64,000 bases of DNA from Ottowia massiliensis (GCF_900240305.1 NZ_LT964854.1:1240001-1304000); one strand, 5' to 3'. Numbered from the stretch's first letter, positions 21,222 to 29,930 are shown. Numbers and translations are program-made. Notes: generated from the letters alone by a model not told the origin.

Positions 21222-21653
21222 TCACGCAAAACGGGCGCAGATGGCGGCCAGCCAAATGCCGCCAGCCAGCAGCAGCGCCAGCAGCACGGCGGCGCTGCCC
21301 AGGTCTTTGGCCCGTTTGGAAAGCGGGTGCCGCTGCAAGCCGATGCGGTCAATGGCCGCCTCGATGCCGCTGTTAAGCAGCTCGGCCACCATGACGATGA
21401 GGCAAGAGCCAGCGAGCAAGGCGGTTTCCACCCAGTTGCGGCCCAGCCAGAAGGCGGCCGGAACGAGCACGAAGCTCAGCACCGCTTCCTGCCGGAAAGC
21501 CGGTTCATGCCAGGCGGCGCGCAGGCCCGCCAGCGAGTAACCGAAGGCATGCCACAGGCGCGCCAGACCGGTGCGTTTGGGCGGCAGGCCGCTGGAAATA
21601 TCCGCAGCGCCCTGGGCCTGCGGCGTGGAAGGTGAGTCAGGCGGCGTCGGCAT
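21222..21653 (-). CDS. dgkA: Diacylglycerol kinase
   Basis: Small membrane kinase that phosphorylates diacylglycerol to phosphatidate, recycling lipid from periplasmic glucan synthesis. It is 143 residues from ATG 21653, with an N-terminal Pro-rich extension. The family motif AELLNSGIEAAIDRIG and three membrane helices (about 65-80, 83-100 and 120-140) are visible. The start overlaps the end of the upstream RDD gene by 17 bases, implying one transcript. Confidence 0.92.
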   Translation of the reverse strand: MPTPPDSPSTPQAQGAADISSGLPPKRTGLARLWHAFGYSLAGLRAAWHEPAFRQEAVLSFVLVPAAFWLGRNWVETALLAGSCLIVMVAELLNSGIEAAIDRIGLQRHPLSKRAKDLGSAAVLLALLLAGGIWLAAICARFA

Positions 21654-22158
21654 TGGCGGCAGGGGCGGGCGAAGCTGGCGTTTCCGGCGCGCGCGCATCC
21701 GTCAGGCGCGTGCCGGCGAGCACGTCGTGCCAGAACTGGCCTTCGGGCTGAAAGCGCGAGAGCAGCGCCCAGACGGCGATCCAGCCCAGGGTGAGCACGC
21801 CCACTTCAGCAGCGGGCAGATGAAAGGGGGCGCTTAGGGCCAGCGGGGGCAGAAACCACAGCCAGCACAGCAGGTAGCGCCAGGCAGCGCGCGCCTGCGT
21901 GAGGGGGAGGCCTTGCCGGTCGGTGATGCCGATGCGCCAGGTTTTCATGGCCAGCGTCTGCCCCTTGGACCAGAACCAGCAAAAGTAGATGCCGCACACC
22001 AGAAAGAGAAACGCCTGCATGGCGTGTCGGTGCTCAAGCGCGTGGCGCATCTGGGCGGCAATGCTGAAAACCAGGCCCGCCGCGACGACGACGCCAAACA
22101 TCAGCACGCCCTCGTACAGCCAGCAGGCCATGCGGCGGCGCAGTGGGGGGGCAGGCAT
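21637..22158 (-). CDS. RDD family membrane protein
   Basis: RDD-family integral membrane protein, 173 residues. The first helix contains RRMACWLYEGVLMFG; two further helices lie near 45-60 and 95-135. The conserved KGQTLAMKTWRIGITD segment follows helix 2. Function is unproven; some RDD proteins have been linked to ion exchange. It lies in the minus-strand run between the DUF3106 gene and dgkA. Confidence 0.85.
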   Translation of the reverse strand: MPAPPLRRRMACWLYEGVLMFGVVVAAGLVFSIAAQMRHALEHRHAMQAFLFLVCGIYFCWFWSKGQTLAMKTWRIGITDRQGLPLTQARAAWRYLLCWLWFLPPLALSAPFHLPAAEVGVLTLGWIAVWALLSRFQPEGQFWHDVLAGTRLTDARAPETPASPAPAANADAA

Positions 22159-22235
22159 GAAAAAACGGATGGAGCGGGTGAAGCAAAAAAGCCTGGCGGC
22201 GCAACAGGCGCGCGCCGCAGGCGGTGAGCGGCCGA

Positions 22236-22658
22236 TTATCTGGCGCTGTCAGGCGCGCCAATGGCCGGGGCTGGCTCACGCGCCAGCCGTTCGCGCTCTT
22301 GCCGGGGCAGATGCTGGTAGGCCTCCCAGCGGAGCTTTTTTTCGTCAGCGGGCACGCTGCGGGCTTCGTCAAAGCTCTGGCGCGCCTGCGCGCGCTGCTG
22401 GGGCGTGAGAGCAGCCCACTCACGCATGCGGCTTTGCAGACTTGCCTGCTCGTCCGCGCTCATGCTGCGATAGCTTTGCGCCAAGGCAAGCCAATGGCCT
22501 TGCTGCTCGGGACTCATCCCGGGCCACTGGGCGGCCAGCGGAGCCAGGGCGGTTTGCTGCTCCGGCGTGAGCGCCGTCCACGGCTGGGCATGCGCGGCGC
22601 AGGCGGCCAACAGGCAGGCGGCGGCCAGCAAGGAGCGTGGCAGGGGCGGGTATTTCAT
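22236..22658 (-). CDS. DUF3106 secreted protein
   Basis: Function unknown. It is 140 residues from ATG 22658, with a signal peptide ending ACAAHAQ. The mature part has short repeated helices of the form WxxLTPEQQxAL: PWTALTPEQQTAL, WPGMSPEQQGHWL, YRSMSADEQASL and WAALTPQQRAQ. Such repeats are typical of DUF3106 and recall Spy-like periplasmic helical proteins. It lies directly downstream of the sigma factor and DUF3619 genes, so it may belong to the same regulon. Confidence 0.8.
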   Translation of the reverse strand: MKYPPLPRSLLAAACLLAACAAHAQPWTALTPEQQTALAPLAAQWPGMSPEQQGHWLALAQSYRSMSADEQASLQSRMREWAALTPQQRAQARQSFDEARSVPADEKKLRWEAYQHLPRQERERLAREPAPAIGAPDSAR

Positions 22659-22679
22659 GGCGAAGGGGCGGCGCAAAAG

Positions 22680-23111
22680 TCAATGCACGTTGGCTGGCGG
22701 CTGGGTCAGGCGCAGGTATTGCAGAAAACCCGGGTCTGCGTAGGCTTTGGGCGGCAAGGCATCGGCCACGAGATCGGCATCGACTTCGGCCACGCGCGGA
22801 TCGGGCAGACGCATTTGCTGCGGCTGCAAGGCCAGCAGGCCTGCCAGCAACGCGGCCAGCGCCAGCGCGGGCGCCAGCCAGCCCAGCCAGCCAAAACCAG
22901 GCTCGCCGCCTGCGGCCAGCGCCGCATGGCGGCCTTGCGTCACGATGGCAGACGCGGGCTGTGCGGCGGCGAGCGCAGCGGTTTTGCGCGCGGCCAGCGC
23001 CTGCTGGCGCGCGATGCGCAGGCGTTCGCTGACGTCATGCGGCACGCCGCCGCCTTCCAGCCGGGCGGCGATGCGGTTGGCGAATTGGTCGATGCGTTTC
23101 TGGGTGGTCAT
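22680..23111 (-). CDS. DUF3619 membrane protein, putative anti-sigma partner
   Basis: 143 residues with a cytoplasmic N-terminal helical region (MTTQKRIDQFANRIAARLEG), a single membrane segment (about residues 74-95, WLGWLAPALALAALLAGLLA) and a short periplasmic tail. Its start overlaps the sigma factor stop by 4 bases. The topology and coupling are those of a membrane anti-sigma factor; that role is inferred, not established by sequence. Confidence 0.75.
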   Translation of the reverse strand: MTTQKRIDQFANRIAARLEGGGVPHDVSERLRIARQQALAARKTAALAAAQPASAIVTQGRHAALAAGGEPGFGWLGWLAPALALAALLAGLLALQPQQMRLPDPRVAEVDADLVADALPPKAYADPGFLQYLRLTQPPANVH

Positions 23112-23686
23112 GGCGAAATTCCCTGGGCCTGGAGCGTGCGGGCCAGCGCTTGCGTGGCGCGCGAGCAGTGCGTTTTGACGCTGCCAGCCGAGCAGCCCAT
23201 GACGGCGGCTGTTTCGGCGACATCCAGCTCTTCCCAGTAACGCAACAGAAAGGCTTCGCGTTGACGCGCAGGCAGCTCTTGCAGCGCCTTTTCAATCAGG
23301 CGCAGCACTTCGCGGCGGCTCAGGGAGGTTTCGGCGCTTTCGGCGGCGGCCTCGGCCCCCGCAATGGCCTGGAGCACTTCAAGCGCGTCGGGGCCGCCCT
23401 CTTCTTCATCGCCGCCGATCAGATCGGCCGCGCTGGCCAGATGGGCGTCGCGCGTTTTCTGGCGGCGAAACCAGTCCATCGTCTGATTGGCCAGAATGCG
23501 CTGAAACAGCAGCGGCAGCTCTTGCGCAGGGCGGTCGCCATAACGCTGCGCCAGCTTGAGCATGCTGTCTTGCACGATGTCCAGCGCCGTGTCGTCATCG
23601 CGCACTTGCCAGACGGCACGCTTGAAGGCGCGCTTTTCCACGCTTTTGAGAAAGTCGGAGAGTTCCTGTTCGGTAGCCAAGGGCAA
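23108..23686 (-). CDS. ECF-type RNA polymerase sigma factor
   Basis: 192 residues. Sigma region 2 spans about residues 10-85 (FKRAVWQVRDDDTALDIVQ, LFQRILANQTMDWFRRQK). Region 4 is C-terminal, with helix-turn-helix LDVAETAAVMGCSAGSVKTH. The linker has an acidic insert (GGDEEEGGPD). The start is non-ATG: TTG 23686, with another TTG two codons later; an upstream stop excludes longer starts. It is the first gene of a minus-strand run (sigma, DUF3619, DUF3106, RDD, DgkA). Confidence 0.88.
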   Translation of the reverse strand: MPLATEQELSDFLKSVEKRAFKRAVWQVRDDDTALDIVQDSMLKLAQRYGDRPAQELPLLFQRILANQTMDWFRRQKTRDAHLASAADLIGGDEEEGGPDALEVLQAIAGAEAAAESAETSLSRREVLRLIEKALQELPARQREAFLLRYWEELDVAETAAVMGCSAGSVKTHCSRATQALARTLQAQGISP

Positions 23687-24103
23687 TTGCTCAACTCAAG
23701 AGGTGCGGCAAATTATGAAGATGCGCGCCGTGGCCGCGCTTTCTGGTTTTGCCAAGACGGCTGCTCCCGCCCCGGTGAAGGCGCTCTTTCATGCGGCAAC
23801 CCGTCCGTCAAATGCCTGCGGGCGGGCTGGGGCGCGGCAGATGGCCGGAACCACGGTTGGCATCGCAGGCCCCGCATCATCAAAAACAGGAGCGAATCCA
23901 GAGGGTGGAAATAGCATCTCGCGCAGTTTCCACTAGGACATCATGCTATTGATAAAGGAGCGAAAAACCGGCGCCACGGTCTGCGCCTTGCTTCATGCGC
24001 CCCGCTCTTTTCGCGCCGGTGTGGCGGAAAAGCGGGGGCTGGCAAGACAAGACGCTTGGGCGCCGCTGCTGCAAAGGCGGCAGGACAGCAGAGAAACGGT
24101 CAT
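23687..24103. other. Gene-free stretch with one repeat
   Basis: 417 bases between the divergent sigma factor and the convergent Asp-tailed protein gene. It contains the family 1 repeat at 23879-23967. The remainder shows no convincing ORF, although 23973-24000 weakly resembles the sequence after the repeat at 39321. Confidence 0.5.
23879..23967 (+). repeat. Interspersed repeat family 1, full form, copy 5
   Basis: Orientation A and near consensus: ATCAAAAACAGGAGCGAATC, core GCGCAGTTTCCACTAGGACA, right end GCTATTGATAAAGGAGCGAA. Confidence 0.9.
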
Positions 24104-24496
24104 TCAATCGTCGTCATCGTCATCATCGTCGCCATCCCAGTCCGGTTTTTCATAAATGGCGCTGCCATCGGGCGGCAGGCGCAGCTTGACACGGTAGCCG
24201 GCTGGGTTGATGGCTTCGGCTTCCCAGCGGCCATCGTCGAAATCCACGTCATGAATGCGGCGGTAGCCCGCTGAGCGCAGGATGTGGCGCACCTGTGAAG
24301 ACGAGATGCGGTATTTGTGCTTGCGCGGTTTTTCAGGCGGCGGCATGTAGCCGGGCGTGACCACATAGCCCGGCGGCGCCACGTAGGCCGGGCCGCCAGG
24401 CACGACCAGGGCCGATTTTTCTTTGGCAGCGGCCGGCAGCGCCAGCGCGGCCGTGGCGGCCAGCGTGGCCATGGCGATCAGGTTTCTGGTTTTCAT
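24104..24496 (-). CDS. Secreted protein with poly-Asp C-terminus
   Basis: 130 residues. It has a signal peptide (MKTRNLIAMATLAATAALAL, cleavage near PAAAKE), a Pro/Gly/Tyr-rich segment (about 35-60), then a PepSY-like alpha/beta stretch (SSQVRHILRSAGYRRIHDVD, GRWEAEAINPAGYRVKLRLP). The C-terminus is DWDGDDDDDDDD, eight consecutive Asp. An exported metal-binding role is plausible, but I do not recognise a named family with certainty. It is divergent from the PCuAC copper chaperone gene. Confidence 0.75.
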   Translation of the reverse strand: MKTRNLIAMATLAATAALALPAAAKEKSALVVPGGPAYVAPPGYVVTPGYMPPPEKPRKHKYRISSSQVRHILRSAGYRRIHDVDFDDGRWEAEAINPAGYRVKLRLPPDGSAIYEKPDWDGDDDDDDDD

Positions 24497-24671
24497 GGAT
24501 GGACTCCTTCGAAAGAAACAGAAAAAACGATGAGCGCATCTTCCGCCGCGCGGTCTGAATGCGGCCTGAAGCGCGCGTTCATCTGTGGTTCATGGCGCCG
24601 CGCGGTTTTCATCGCGCGGCTTTCATAATTGCAAGCTGGTTTTGATTGGCACGCAAAGGAGTTTTCCGGTC

Positions 24672-25205
24672 ATGCGCAAATCCTATTTTCTGGCTTTGGC
24701 CGCCATGCTGGCCGCCAGCGCGGCCTGGGCGCAACCCAAGGGCGGATTGATTGATGTGGCCGTCGAGCGCGTCTGGGCGCGCGCCACCGTGCCGGGCCAG
24801 CAGACGGCGGGGGTGTACATGACGCTGAAGTCTGCGGCCCCTGCCCGGCTGGTGGGCGCTTCTTCGCCGCTGGCCGAGCGCATCGAAATTCACGAAATGT
24901 CGCTGCAAGACGATGTGATGCGCATGCACGCCACGCCTGCGCTGCCGCTGCCAGCGGGGCAGGCGGTAGCGCTCAAGCCCGGCGGCGGACACCTGATGCT
25001 GATGGGGTTGAAGCAGCCGCTGACGCCGCGCGCCGATGTGCCGCTGACGCTCATCTTTGAAGACGGCTCCGGCATGAAAGGCTCCATTGAGCTGCGCGTG
25101 CCCGTGCGCGCGCTGGGGCGGCCCGATCCGCAGGCTGCGGCGGAGGATGAATCGGCCAGCGCTCCAGAAAGCGCCCGTCTTTCTCCGGCCGTTCGCGCGC
25201 GCTGA
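24672..25205 (+). CDS. PCuAC-type periplasmic copper chaperone
   Basis: Delivers Cu(I) during cytochrome oxidase assembly. It is 177 residues from ATG 24672 with a signal peptide ending ASAAWAQ. The defining ligand pattern H-X10-M-X21-H-X-M is exact: His in EIHEM, Met in MRMHA, then GGGHLML. A C-terminal Ala/Glu/Ser/Pro tail of about 30 residues is extra to the family. An in-frame start at 24585 would bury the signal peptide and is rejected. Confidence 0.92.
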   Translation: MRKSYFLALAAMLAASAAWAQPKGGLIDVAVERVWARATVPGQQTAGVYMTLKSAAPARLVGASSPLAERIEIHEMSLQDDVMRMHATPALPLPAGQAVALKPGGGHLMLMGLKQPLTPRADVPLTLIFEDGSGMKGSIELRVPVRALGRPDPQAAAEDESASAPESARLSPAVRAR

Positions 25206-25273
25206 AAACAGTGGGTTCGGGTGCGCCGCGCGCGGTATTCTCATTGCACTTTCTACAACTTCAGGAGACCAGC

Positions 25274-26017
25274 ATGAGCCAGTCTGGCGGCGTATTTGAT
25301 TTCGGCAATTTCTTTCCGGGCCTGGACTTTTTCACGGGCAAAGGCGCTTCCGCGTGGCTGATGCCCACCGTGAGCGAGCAGGAGCTGGACAAGCGCATTG
25401 CCGAGCTGAAAACGGTGCTGTTCTGGCTGGAGCAAAACGCTGCGGCCATCAAGGCGGGCATTCAGGCGCTGGAAGTGCAGAAGATGACGCTGGCCACGCT
25501 GCAAAGCATGAACGTGGGCGCTGCCGAGCTGGCGCGCGCCTTTGCCATGCCAGCGGCAGCGCCCAAGCCAGCCGCAGCGGCCGCTTCCGCGCCGCCGCCT
25601 CCGGCGGCAACCCGGGCTGCGCCTGAGGCCGCCAAGTCGGAGCCTGCGGCAGCAGTCAATAGCGCCGTGCCCGACCCGTTGCAATGGTGGAATGCGCTGA
25701 CCCAGCAATTCCAGAGCATGGCCGCTGCCACGGCGGCGACGGCCGCCACAGCCGCCAGCGCCATGACGGCGCCCATGGTCCCGCCTGCCGCCAAGGCCCC
25801 TGCGGCCAAGGCGGCTGACGCAAAGGCGGCCCAGGCCGTGGACAAGACCGCCGCCCGGCCAGCCGCCAAAACGGTGCCCAGAACCGCTGCAAAGGCCCGC
25901 ACGAAAACCGCCGGAACCACCAAAGCCGCCGCCAAGGCGGGCGGCAAGGCAGGCAAGGCCGCAGCGCCCCGCAAAGGCAAGCCGGCCAGAGGCGCAAGCG
26001 CCGCAGACTTGTCATGA
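25274..26017 (+). CDS. PhaM-like PHB granule-associated protein
   Basis: 247 residues. The N-terminus FGNFFPGLDFFTGKGASAW and the following TVSEQELDKRIAELKTVLFW and VQKMTLATLQSMNVG match the PhaM family, which activates PHB synthase and tethers granules to DNA. The C-terminal 100 residues are Ala/Lys/Pro-rich with repeated AAK and PAAK units, like histone H1 tails, fitting nucleoid binding. AGGAG ribosome site. No pha synthesis genes are in the window. Confidence 0.8.
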   Translation: MSQSGGVFDFGNFFPGLDFFTGKGASAWLMPTVSEQELDKRIAELKTVLFWLEQNAAAIKAGIQALEVQKMTLATLQSMNVGAAELARAFAMPAAAPKPAAAAASAPPPPAATRAAPEAAKSEPAAAVNSAVPDPLQWWNALTQQFQSMAAATAATAATAASAMTAPMVPPAAKAPAAKAADAKAAQAVDKTAARPAAKTVPRTAAKARTKTAGTTKAAAKAGGKAGKAAAPRKGKPARGASAADLS

Positions 26018-26020
26018 AGA

Positions 26021-26142
26021 ACTTGCTCATGGCCTGCCCGTGGGGGCAAAAGCGCGGGCCTCGGGCGCTCTGCTGCGTTGCAAACCCTTGCCGGCCACAA
26101 GACCCGGCGGCGGTTTGCGCCTTGCGGCCATTCCGATTCGCG
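26021..26142 (+). repeat. Interspersed repeat family 2, copy 1
   Basis: Starts right after the phaM-like stop: AACTTGCTCATGGCCTG, GTGGGGGCAAAA, TTGCAAACCC, GGCCACAAG, GCGCCTTGCGGCCATTCCGA. It aligns along its length with the copies at 39409 and, inverted, at 49149. Confidence 0.6.
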
Positions 26143-26206
26143 GTTCCTCAAGGTCGGGCTTCCGGGCAGGCTTTCAGGCTCACTCGATTAAGGCCCTCTT
26201 GACGGC

Positions 26207-27508
26207 ATGAAGCTTTTTCCCGTTGGCCACGCCACGCACCCGCAGTGGCAAATGGCGGCGCACCTGGCGCTGGCGCAGTTGCGTGCGCAAATGGCGCTGC
26301 CCGGCTACGCCAGCAGCCCCACGCTGGGGCTGCTTTACATCACCAGCCCTTACGTGCCCCACGCACAGCATTTGCTGGACTGGCTGGCCGAGGCGCTGCC
26401 GGGCGTGCTGGGCTGGGCGGGCGCCGTGGGCGCGGGCGTGGCCGCGAGCAATGCGGAATATCTTGACGAGCCGGCCCTGTCCGTCATGCTCTGCGAGCTG
26501 CCGCCAGAGCAGTGGCGCGTGTTTTCAGGCGTCGCTCCGCTGCGCCGCCAGGGCGTTTTTTCTCCGCAGGCCGCCTTGGTGCATGCCGACGCGCACACGC
26601 CCGATGTGGCGGGCCTGATTGCCGAGCTGGCCGACTGCACGGCGTGCGGCCATCTGTTTGGCGGCCTGGCAGCCAGCCGGGGCGCTACCGTGCAGATGGC
26701 CGCCTCGCGCTCGGGCGGCATGGCGGGCGGCGCGCTGCTGGGCGGCGTGTTCAGCGGCGGCCTCACGGGCGTGGCCTTTGGCGAGGGCGTGCCGCTCATC
26801 ACCCGCGTCACGCAAGGCTGCCACCCGGTTGGCCCCTGGCACACCATCACGCGAAGCGAAGGCAACATGGTGTTTGAAATCGACGGCGAGCCTGCTCTTG
26901 ACGTGATGCTGGACGACATGCGAATCGATCTGTGCCAGCCCCAGCAGGCCATGCACGCCGTGCGGCAAATGCTGGTGGGTCTGTGCGACGCGCAAGCAGC
27001 CTGCCCCGCAGTCAGTTGCGGCATGAGCGAAGAGCTGGCCCTGCGGCATGGCCGCTTCGGCGCCGATGTGCTGGTGCGCCACCTTGTGGGCATTGACCCC
27101 GGCCAGCGCGGCCTGGCCGTGGCTGACGCAGTGCATTGCGGCCAGCGCTTGGCTTTTTGCCAGCGCGACGCCGCCAAGGCCCGCGCCGACCTGCGGCGCA
27201 TCTGCTCGGGCATTCGGGACCTGCTTGAGCCGGCCTTCATTCCCGCTGAAACCGCCGCCGCGCTGGCTGCGCCGCCGCCGCTGTCGCAGCCGCATCCGGC
27301 GCGGCGCATTGCCGGGGCCATTTACGTCAGCTGCGCCAGCCGGGGCGGCCCCCATTTCGGCCATCCGGGCGCAGAGCTGCAAACCATTCGCCAGGCTCTG
27401 GGCGATGTGCCGCTCACCGGCTTTTTCTCCGGCGGCGAAATCGCCAGCCGCCGCCTGCTGGGCTATGCGGGCGTGCTCACGGTGTTCGTGGACGAGGCCA
27501 TCAGCTGA
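26207..27508 (+). CDS. FIST domain protein
   Basis: 433 residues with FIST N-terminal (about 30-240; GVLGWAGAVGAGVAASNAEY) and FIST C-terminal (about 255-420; GAIYVSCASRGGPHFGHPGA, PLTGFFSGGEI) domains. FIST proteins are cytoplasmic or membrane-tethered sensors predicted to bind small ligands and are often linked to signalling modules. No histidine kinase or GGDEF gene is adjacent. No membrane segments or signal peptide. Confidence 0.85.
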   Translation: MKLFPVGHATHPQWQMAAHLALAQLRAQMALPGYASSPTLGLLYITSPYVPHAQHLLDWLAEALPGVLGWAGAVGAGVAASNAEYLDEPALSVMLCELPPEQWRVFSGVAPLRRQGVFSPQAALVHADAHTPDVAGLIAELADCTACGHLFGGLAASRGATVQMAASRSGGMAGGALLGGVFSGGLTGVAFGEGVPLITRVTQGCHPVGPWHTITRSEGNMVFEIDGEPALDVMLDDMRIDLCQPQQAMHAVRQMLVGLCDAQAACPAVSCGMSEELALRHGRFGADVLVRHLVGIDPGQRGLAVADAVHCGQRLAFCQRDAAKARADLRRICSGIRDLLEPAFIPAETAAALAAPPPLSQPHPARRIAGAIYVSCASRGGPHFGHPGAELQTIRQALGDVPLTGFFSGGEIASRRLLGYAGVLTVFVDEAIS

Positions 27509-27528
27509 AGCGGCCTGGCTTTTCAGGC

Positions 27529-27590
27529 ACAAATCGGCCCCAGGTCCTAGTGGAATCTGCGCGGGCCGCTATCAAAATCAAAGTATTTCC
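27529..27590 (+). repeat. Interspersed repeat family 1, short form, copy 6
   Basis: AAATCGGCCCCAGGTCCTAG, TGGAATCTGCGCGGG, GCTATCAAAATCAAAG. Very close to the copies at 12233 and 62421. It sits between the FIST and Sua5 genes. Confidence 0.85.
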
Positions 27591-27606
27591 GCCCTGCTCA
27601 CCCATC

Positions 27607-28611
27607 ATGATTCTTGACCCCACCCAACCCGGCGCGCTGGCGCAGGCCGCCGACGCCGTGGCCGCCGGCGAGCTGCTGGGCCTGCCCACCGAAACCGTGT
27701 ATGGCCTGGCCGCCGATGCTGAAAACGCCGGGGCCGTGCGCCGCATCTTCGCCGTCAAGGGCCGGCCCGCCAGCCACCCTCTCATCGTGCACGTGGCAGG
27801 CAGCGAAGCGGCCGGGCATTTCGCGCGGCAAGTGCCTGATCTGGCGCAGCGGCTGATGGCCGCCTTCTGGCCCGGGCCGCTCACGCTCATCCTCGCGCGC
27901 CGCGAAGGCGTGGCAGACGAAGCGGCAGGCGGGCACGCCAGCATTGGCCTGCGCTGCCCCGCGCACCCCGTGGCGCAAAGCCTGCTGGCGGCCTGCGCGG
28001 CGCGCGGCGTGCACGGGCTGGCCGCGCCCAGCGCCAACCGCTTCGGGCGCGTCAGCCCTACCACGGCGGCGCACGTGGCAGAAGAATTCGCAGACGTGCT
28101 GGTGCTGGACGGCGGCGCTTGCGCGGTGGGCATTGAATCGGCCATCGTGGACTGCACGCGCGGCCAGCCCGTGCTGCTGCGCCCCGGAGCAATTTCACGC
28201 GCCGAGCTGGAAAAAGCGGCGGGCTGCCGCGTGCGCCATCCAGACGAGCTGGCCGCGCCCGGCCCCCAGGCCCCCGGCACGCTGGCCGCCCACTACGCGC
28301 CCCGCGCCACGGTGCGGCTGATGGACGGCAAGATGCTGAAAACCGCGCTGGAGCTGCTGGGCAGCGAGGCCGCGCACATTGCCGTGTGGTCGCGCGCCGC
28401 GCTGAAATCCGCCTCGCGCAAGCTGATCTTGCGCCGCATGCCCGACAACCCCGCGCAGGCCGCGCACGAGCTGTTTGCCACGCTGCGCGCGTTTGACCAG
28501 GCGCAAGTCAAGCTCATCTGGGTGGAAACGCCCCCGCCCGAAATCGAATGGGAAGGCGTGCGCGACCGCCTGGAGCGCGCAGCAGCCAGCGCCGCAGGCG
28601 CGCGCGAGTGA
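27607..28611 (+). CDS. L-threonylcarbamoyladenylate synthase (Sua5/YciO/YrdC type)
   Basis: Makes threonylcarbamoyl-AMP for tRNA t6A37 modification. It is 334 residues from ATG 27607: an N-terminal YrdC domain (about 1-200; LGLPTETVYGLAADA, KGRPASHPLIVHV, AAPSANRFGRVSPT) plus the C-terminal Sua5 domain (about 240-330). The length shows the two-domain Sua5 form rather than short TsaC. An upstream in-frame start at 27550 lies inside the repeat and is not favoured. Confidence 0.92.
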   Translation: MILDPTQPGALAQAADAVAAGELLGLPTETVYGLAADAENAGAVRRIFAVKGRPASHPLIVHVAGSEAAGHFARQVPDLAQRLMAAFWPGPLTLILARREGVADEAAGGHASIGLRCPAHPVAQSLLAACAARGVHGLAAPSANRFGRVSPTTAAHVAEEFADVLVLDGGACAVGIESAIVDCTRGQPVLLRPGAISRAELEKAAGCRVRHPDELAAPGPQAPGTLAAHYAPRATVRLMDGKMLKTALELLGSEAAHIAVWSRAALKSASRKLILRRMPDNPAQAAHELFATLRAFDQAQVKLIWVETPPPEIEWEGVRDRLERAAASAAGARE

Positions 28612-28758
28612 GCAGAGAGTGAGTCGAGCGAAAACTTCTGCGCCAGGCGCAAGAAAAGTGCAGTCGCATTGCCATGCGCAGTGATAAAACCGGCGTCAGC
28701 TTCTGGGCCGCCGCAGACTTGGCGGCTGTGGTCAGTTCTTGGTAATGGTCTATCAGTT

Positions 28759-28846
28759 TTAGCTTCTTGTTTGATAGCGCGAGGTCCCCGTATTCATTGC
28801 GACACATGCTGTTTTGGAGGCATTGAATTTGCTCCTCTTTTTGAAT
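28759..28846 (-). repeat. Interspersed repeat family 1, full form, copy 7 (diverged)
   Basis: Orientation B: TTAGCTTCTTGTTTGATAGC, GAGGTCCCCGTATTCATTGC, GAATTTGCTCCTCTTTTTGA. The CTAG core is lost. It lies in the 301-base gap between the Sua5 and SDR genes, whose remainder (28612-28758) shows no gene. Confidence 0.75.
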
Positions 28847-28912
28847 TGAAATTATCGTTTTCCGCATCCTGCGGCCCGCTTTTCTCAACCCAGTCAGCAA
28901 AGGAGAGACACC

Positions 28913-29692
28913 ATGACTGAAAAAGTAGCTGTCATTACCGGATCAGGCGACGGCCTGGGCAAAGGCATTGCCCAGAGGCTGGCGCAGGATGGCTTCAGGA
29001 TCGTTTTGTCCGACATCAATGCCGCCACGCTGGAAAAGACCGAGGCCGAATTCAAGTCCGCAGGCCAGGCCGTCACCGCCTTCCGTGGCGACGTGAGCTG
29101 CCGCGAAGACCAGTTCGCGCTGGTGCAGCACGCCGTGCAGGCTTTCGGGCGCATCGACGTGTTCGTGAACAACGCGGGCATTGAAGACGTCATGCCGCTG
29201 GACAAAGTCACCGCAGCCGACTTTGACCGCGTGTTTGGCATCAACGTCAAGGGCGTGCTCTTTGGCATTCAGGCCGCCGCCGAGCAAATGAAAAAGCAGG
29301 GCGGCGACCGCATCTGCAAGATCATCAACGCCGCCAGCATTGCCGCGCATGAGTCTTACGACCTGCTGGGCGTGTATTGCGCCAGCAAGCACGCCGTGCG
29401 CTCGCTCACCGTCACCGCCGCCAAGGAGCTGGCGCCCTACAAAATTACCGTGAACGCCTATTGCCCCGGCGTGGCGGGCACCCGCATGTGGGACCGCATT
29501 GACGAGGAAATGGCCAAGATTCACGGCTGGCAGCCCGGCGAAGCCTTCAAGCGCTTCTCATCCGGCATCCTGATGGGCCGCCCGCAAGTGCCTGCCGACG
29601 TGGCCTCGCTCGTGCATTACCTGGCCTCGCCCGACTCTGACTACATGACCGGCCAGGCCGTGCTCATCGACGGCGGCATGGTGTTCCGCTGA
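28913..29692 (+). CDS. Short-chain dehydrogenase/reductase, acetoin (diacetyl) reductase-like
   Basis: Classical SDR of 259 residues: cofactor motif TGSGDGLG (9-16), NNAG (87-90), and the Ser142-Tyr155-Lys159 catalytic set (YCASK). The C-terminal MTGQAVLIDGGMVF and TVNAYCPGV segments resemble BudC-type (S)-acetoin-forming diacetyl reductases, so acetoin/2,3-butanediol conversion is the best guess. An AGGAGA ribosome site precedes the ATG, and a terminator follows. No other bud gene is adjacent. Confidence 0.75.
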   Translation: MTEKVAVITGSGDGLGKGIAQRLAQDGFRIVLSDINAATLEKTEAEFKSAGQAVTAFRGDVSCREDQFALVQHAVQAFGRIDVFVNNAGIEDVMPLDKVTAADFDRVFGINVKGVLFGIQAAAEQMKKQGGDRICKIINAASIAAHESYDLLGVYCASKHAVRSLTVTAAKELAPYKITVNAYCPGVAGTRMWDRIDEEMAKIHGWQPGEAFKRFSSGILMGRPQVPADVASLVHYLASPDSDYMTGQAVLIDGGMVFR

Positions 29693-29720
29693 TGCCGCAG
29701 GCGCAGCCCGCGCCCGCCTG

Positions 29721-29765
29721 AAAAAAGCCGCCGCAAGACGCTTCGCCCTTGCGGCGGCTTTTTTT
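29721..29765 (+). terminator. Rho-independent terminator after SDR gene
   Basis: Long stem AAAAAAGCCGCCGCAAG/CTTGCGGCGGCTTTTTT with a 10-base loop. It separates the SDR gene from the groES promoter region. Confidence 0.92.
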
Positions 29766-29930
29766 GCCTGGGCCTGCCCGCAGCGCACCTGGCAGCGGCA
29801 ACAGCGGTTAGCCAGACAGGCGAATCGCTTCAAGGCGAAAGGCGGCGCGGCGGCAAGGCGCGCGGCGGCGGGCGGGCCGGACAGACGGACGGAAAGAAGC
29901 GGGCGATGGTGCTTTCTTTGCCAGCGGGGC

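Noticed and set aside
27550..27606. Extended start of the Sua5 gene
   Set aside because: The extra residues are encoded by the intergenic repeat. ATG 27607 gives the normal N-terminus.
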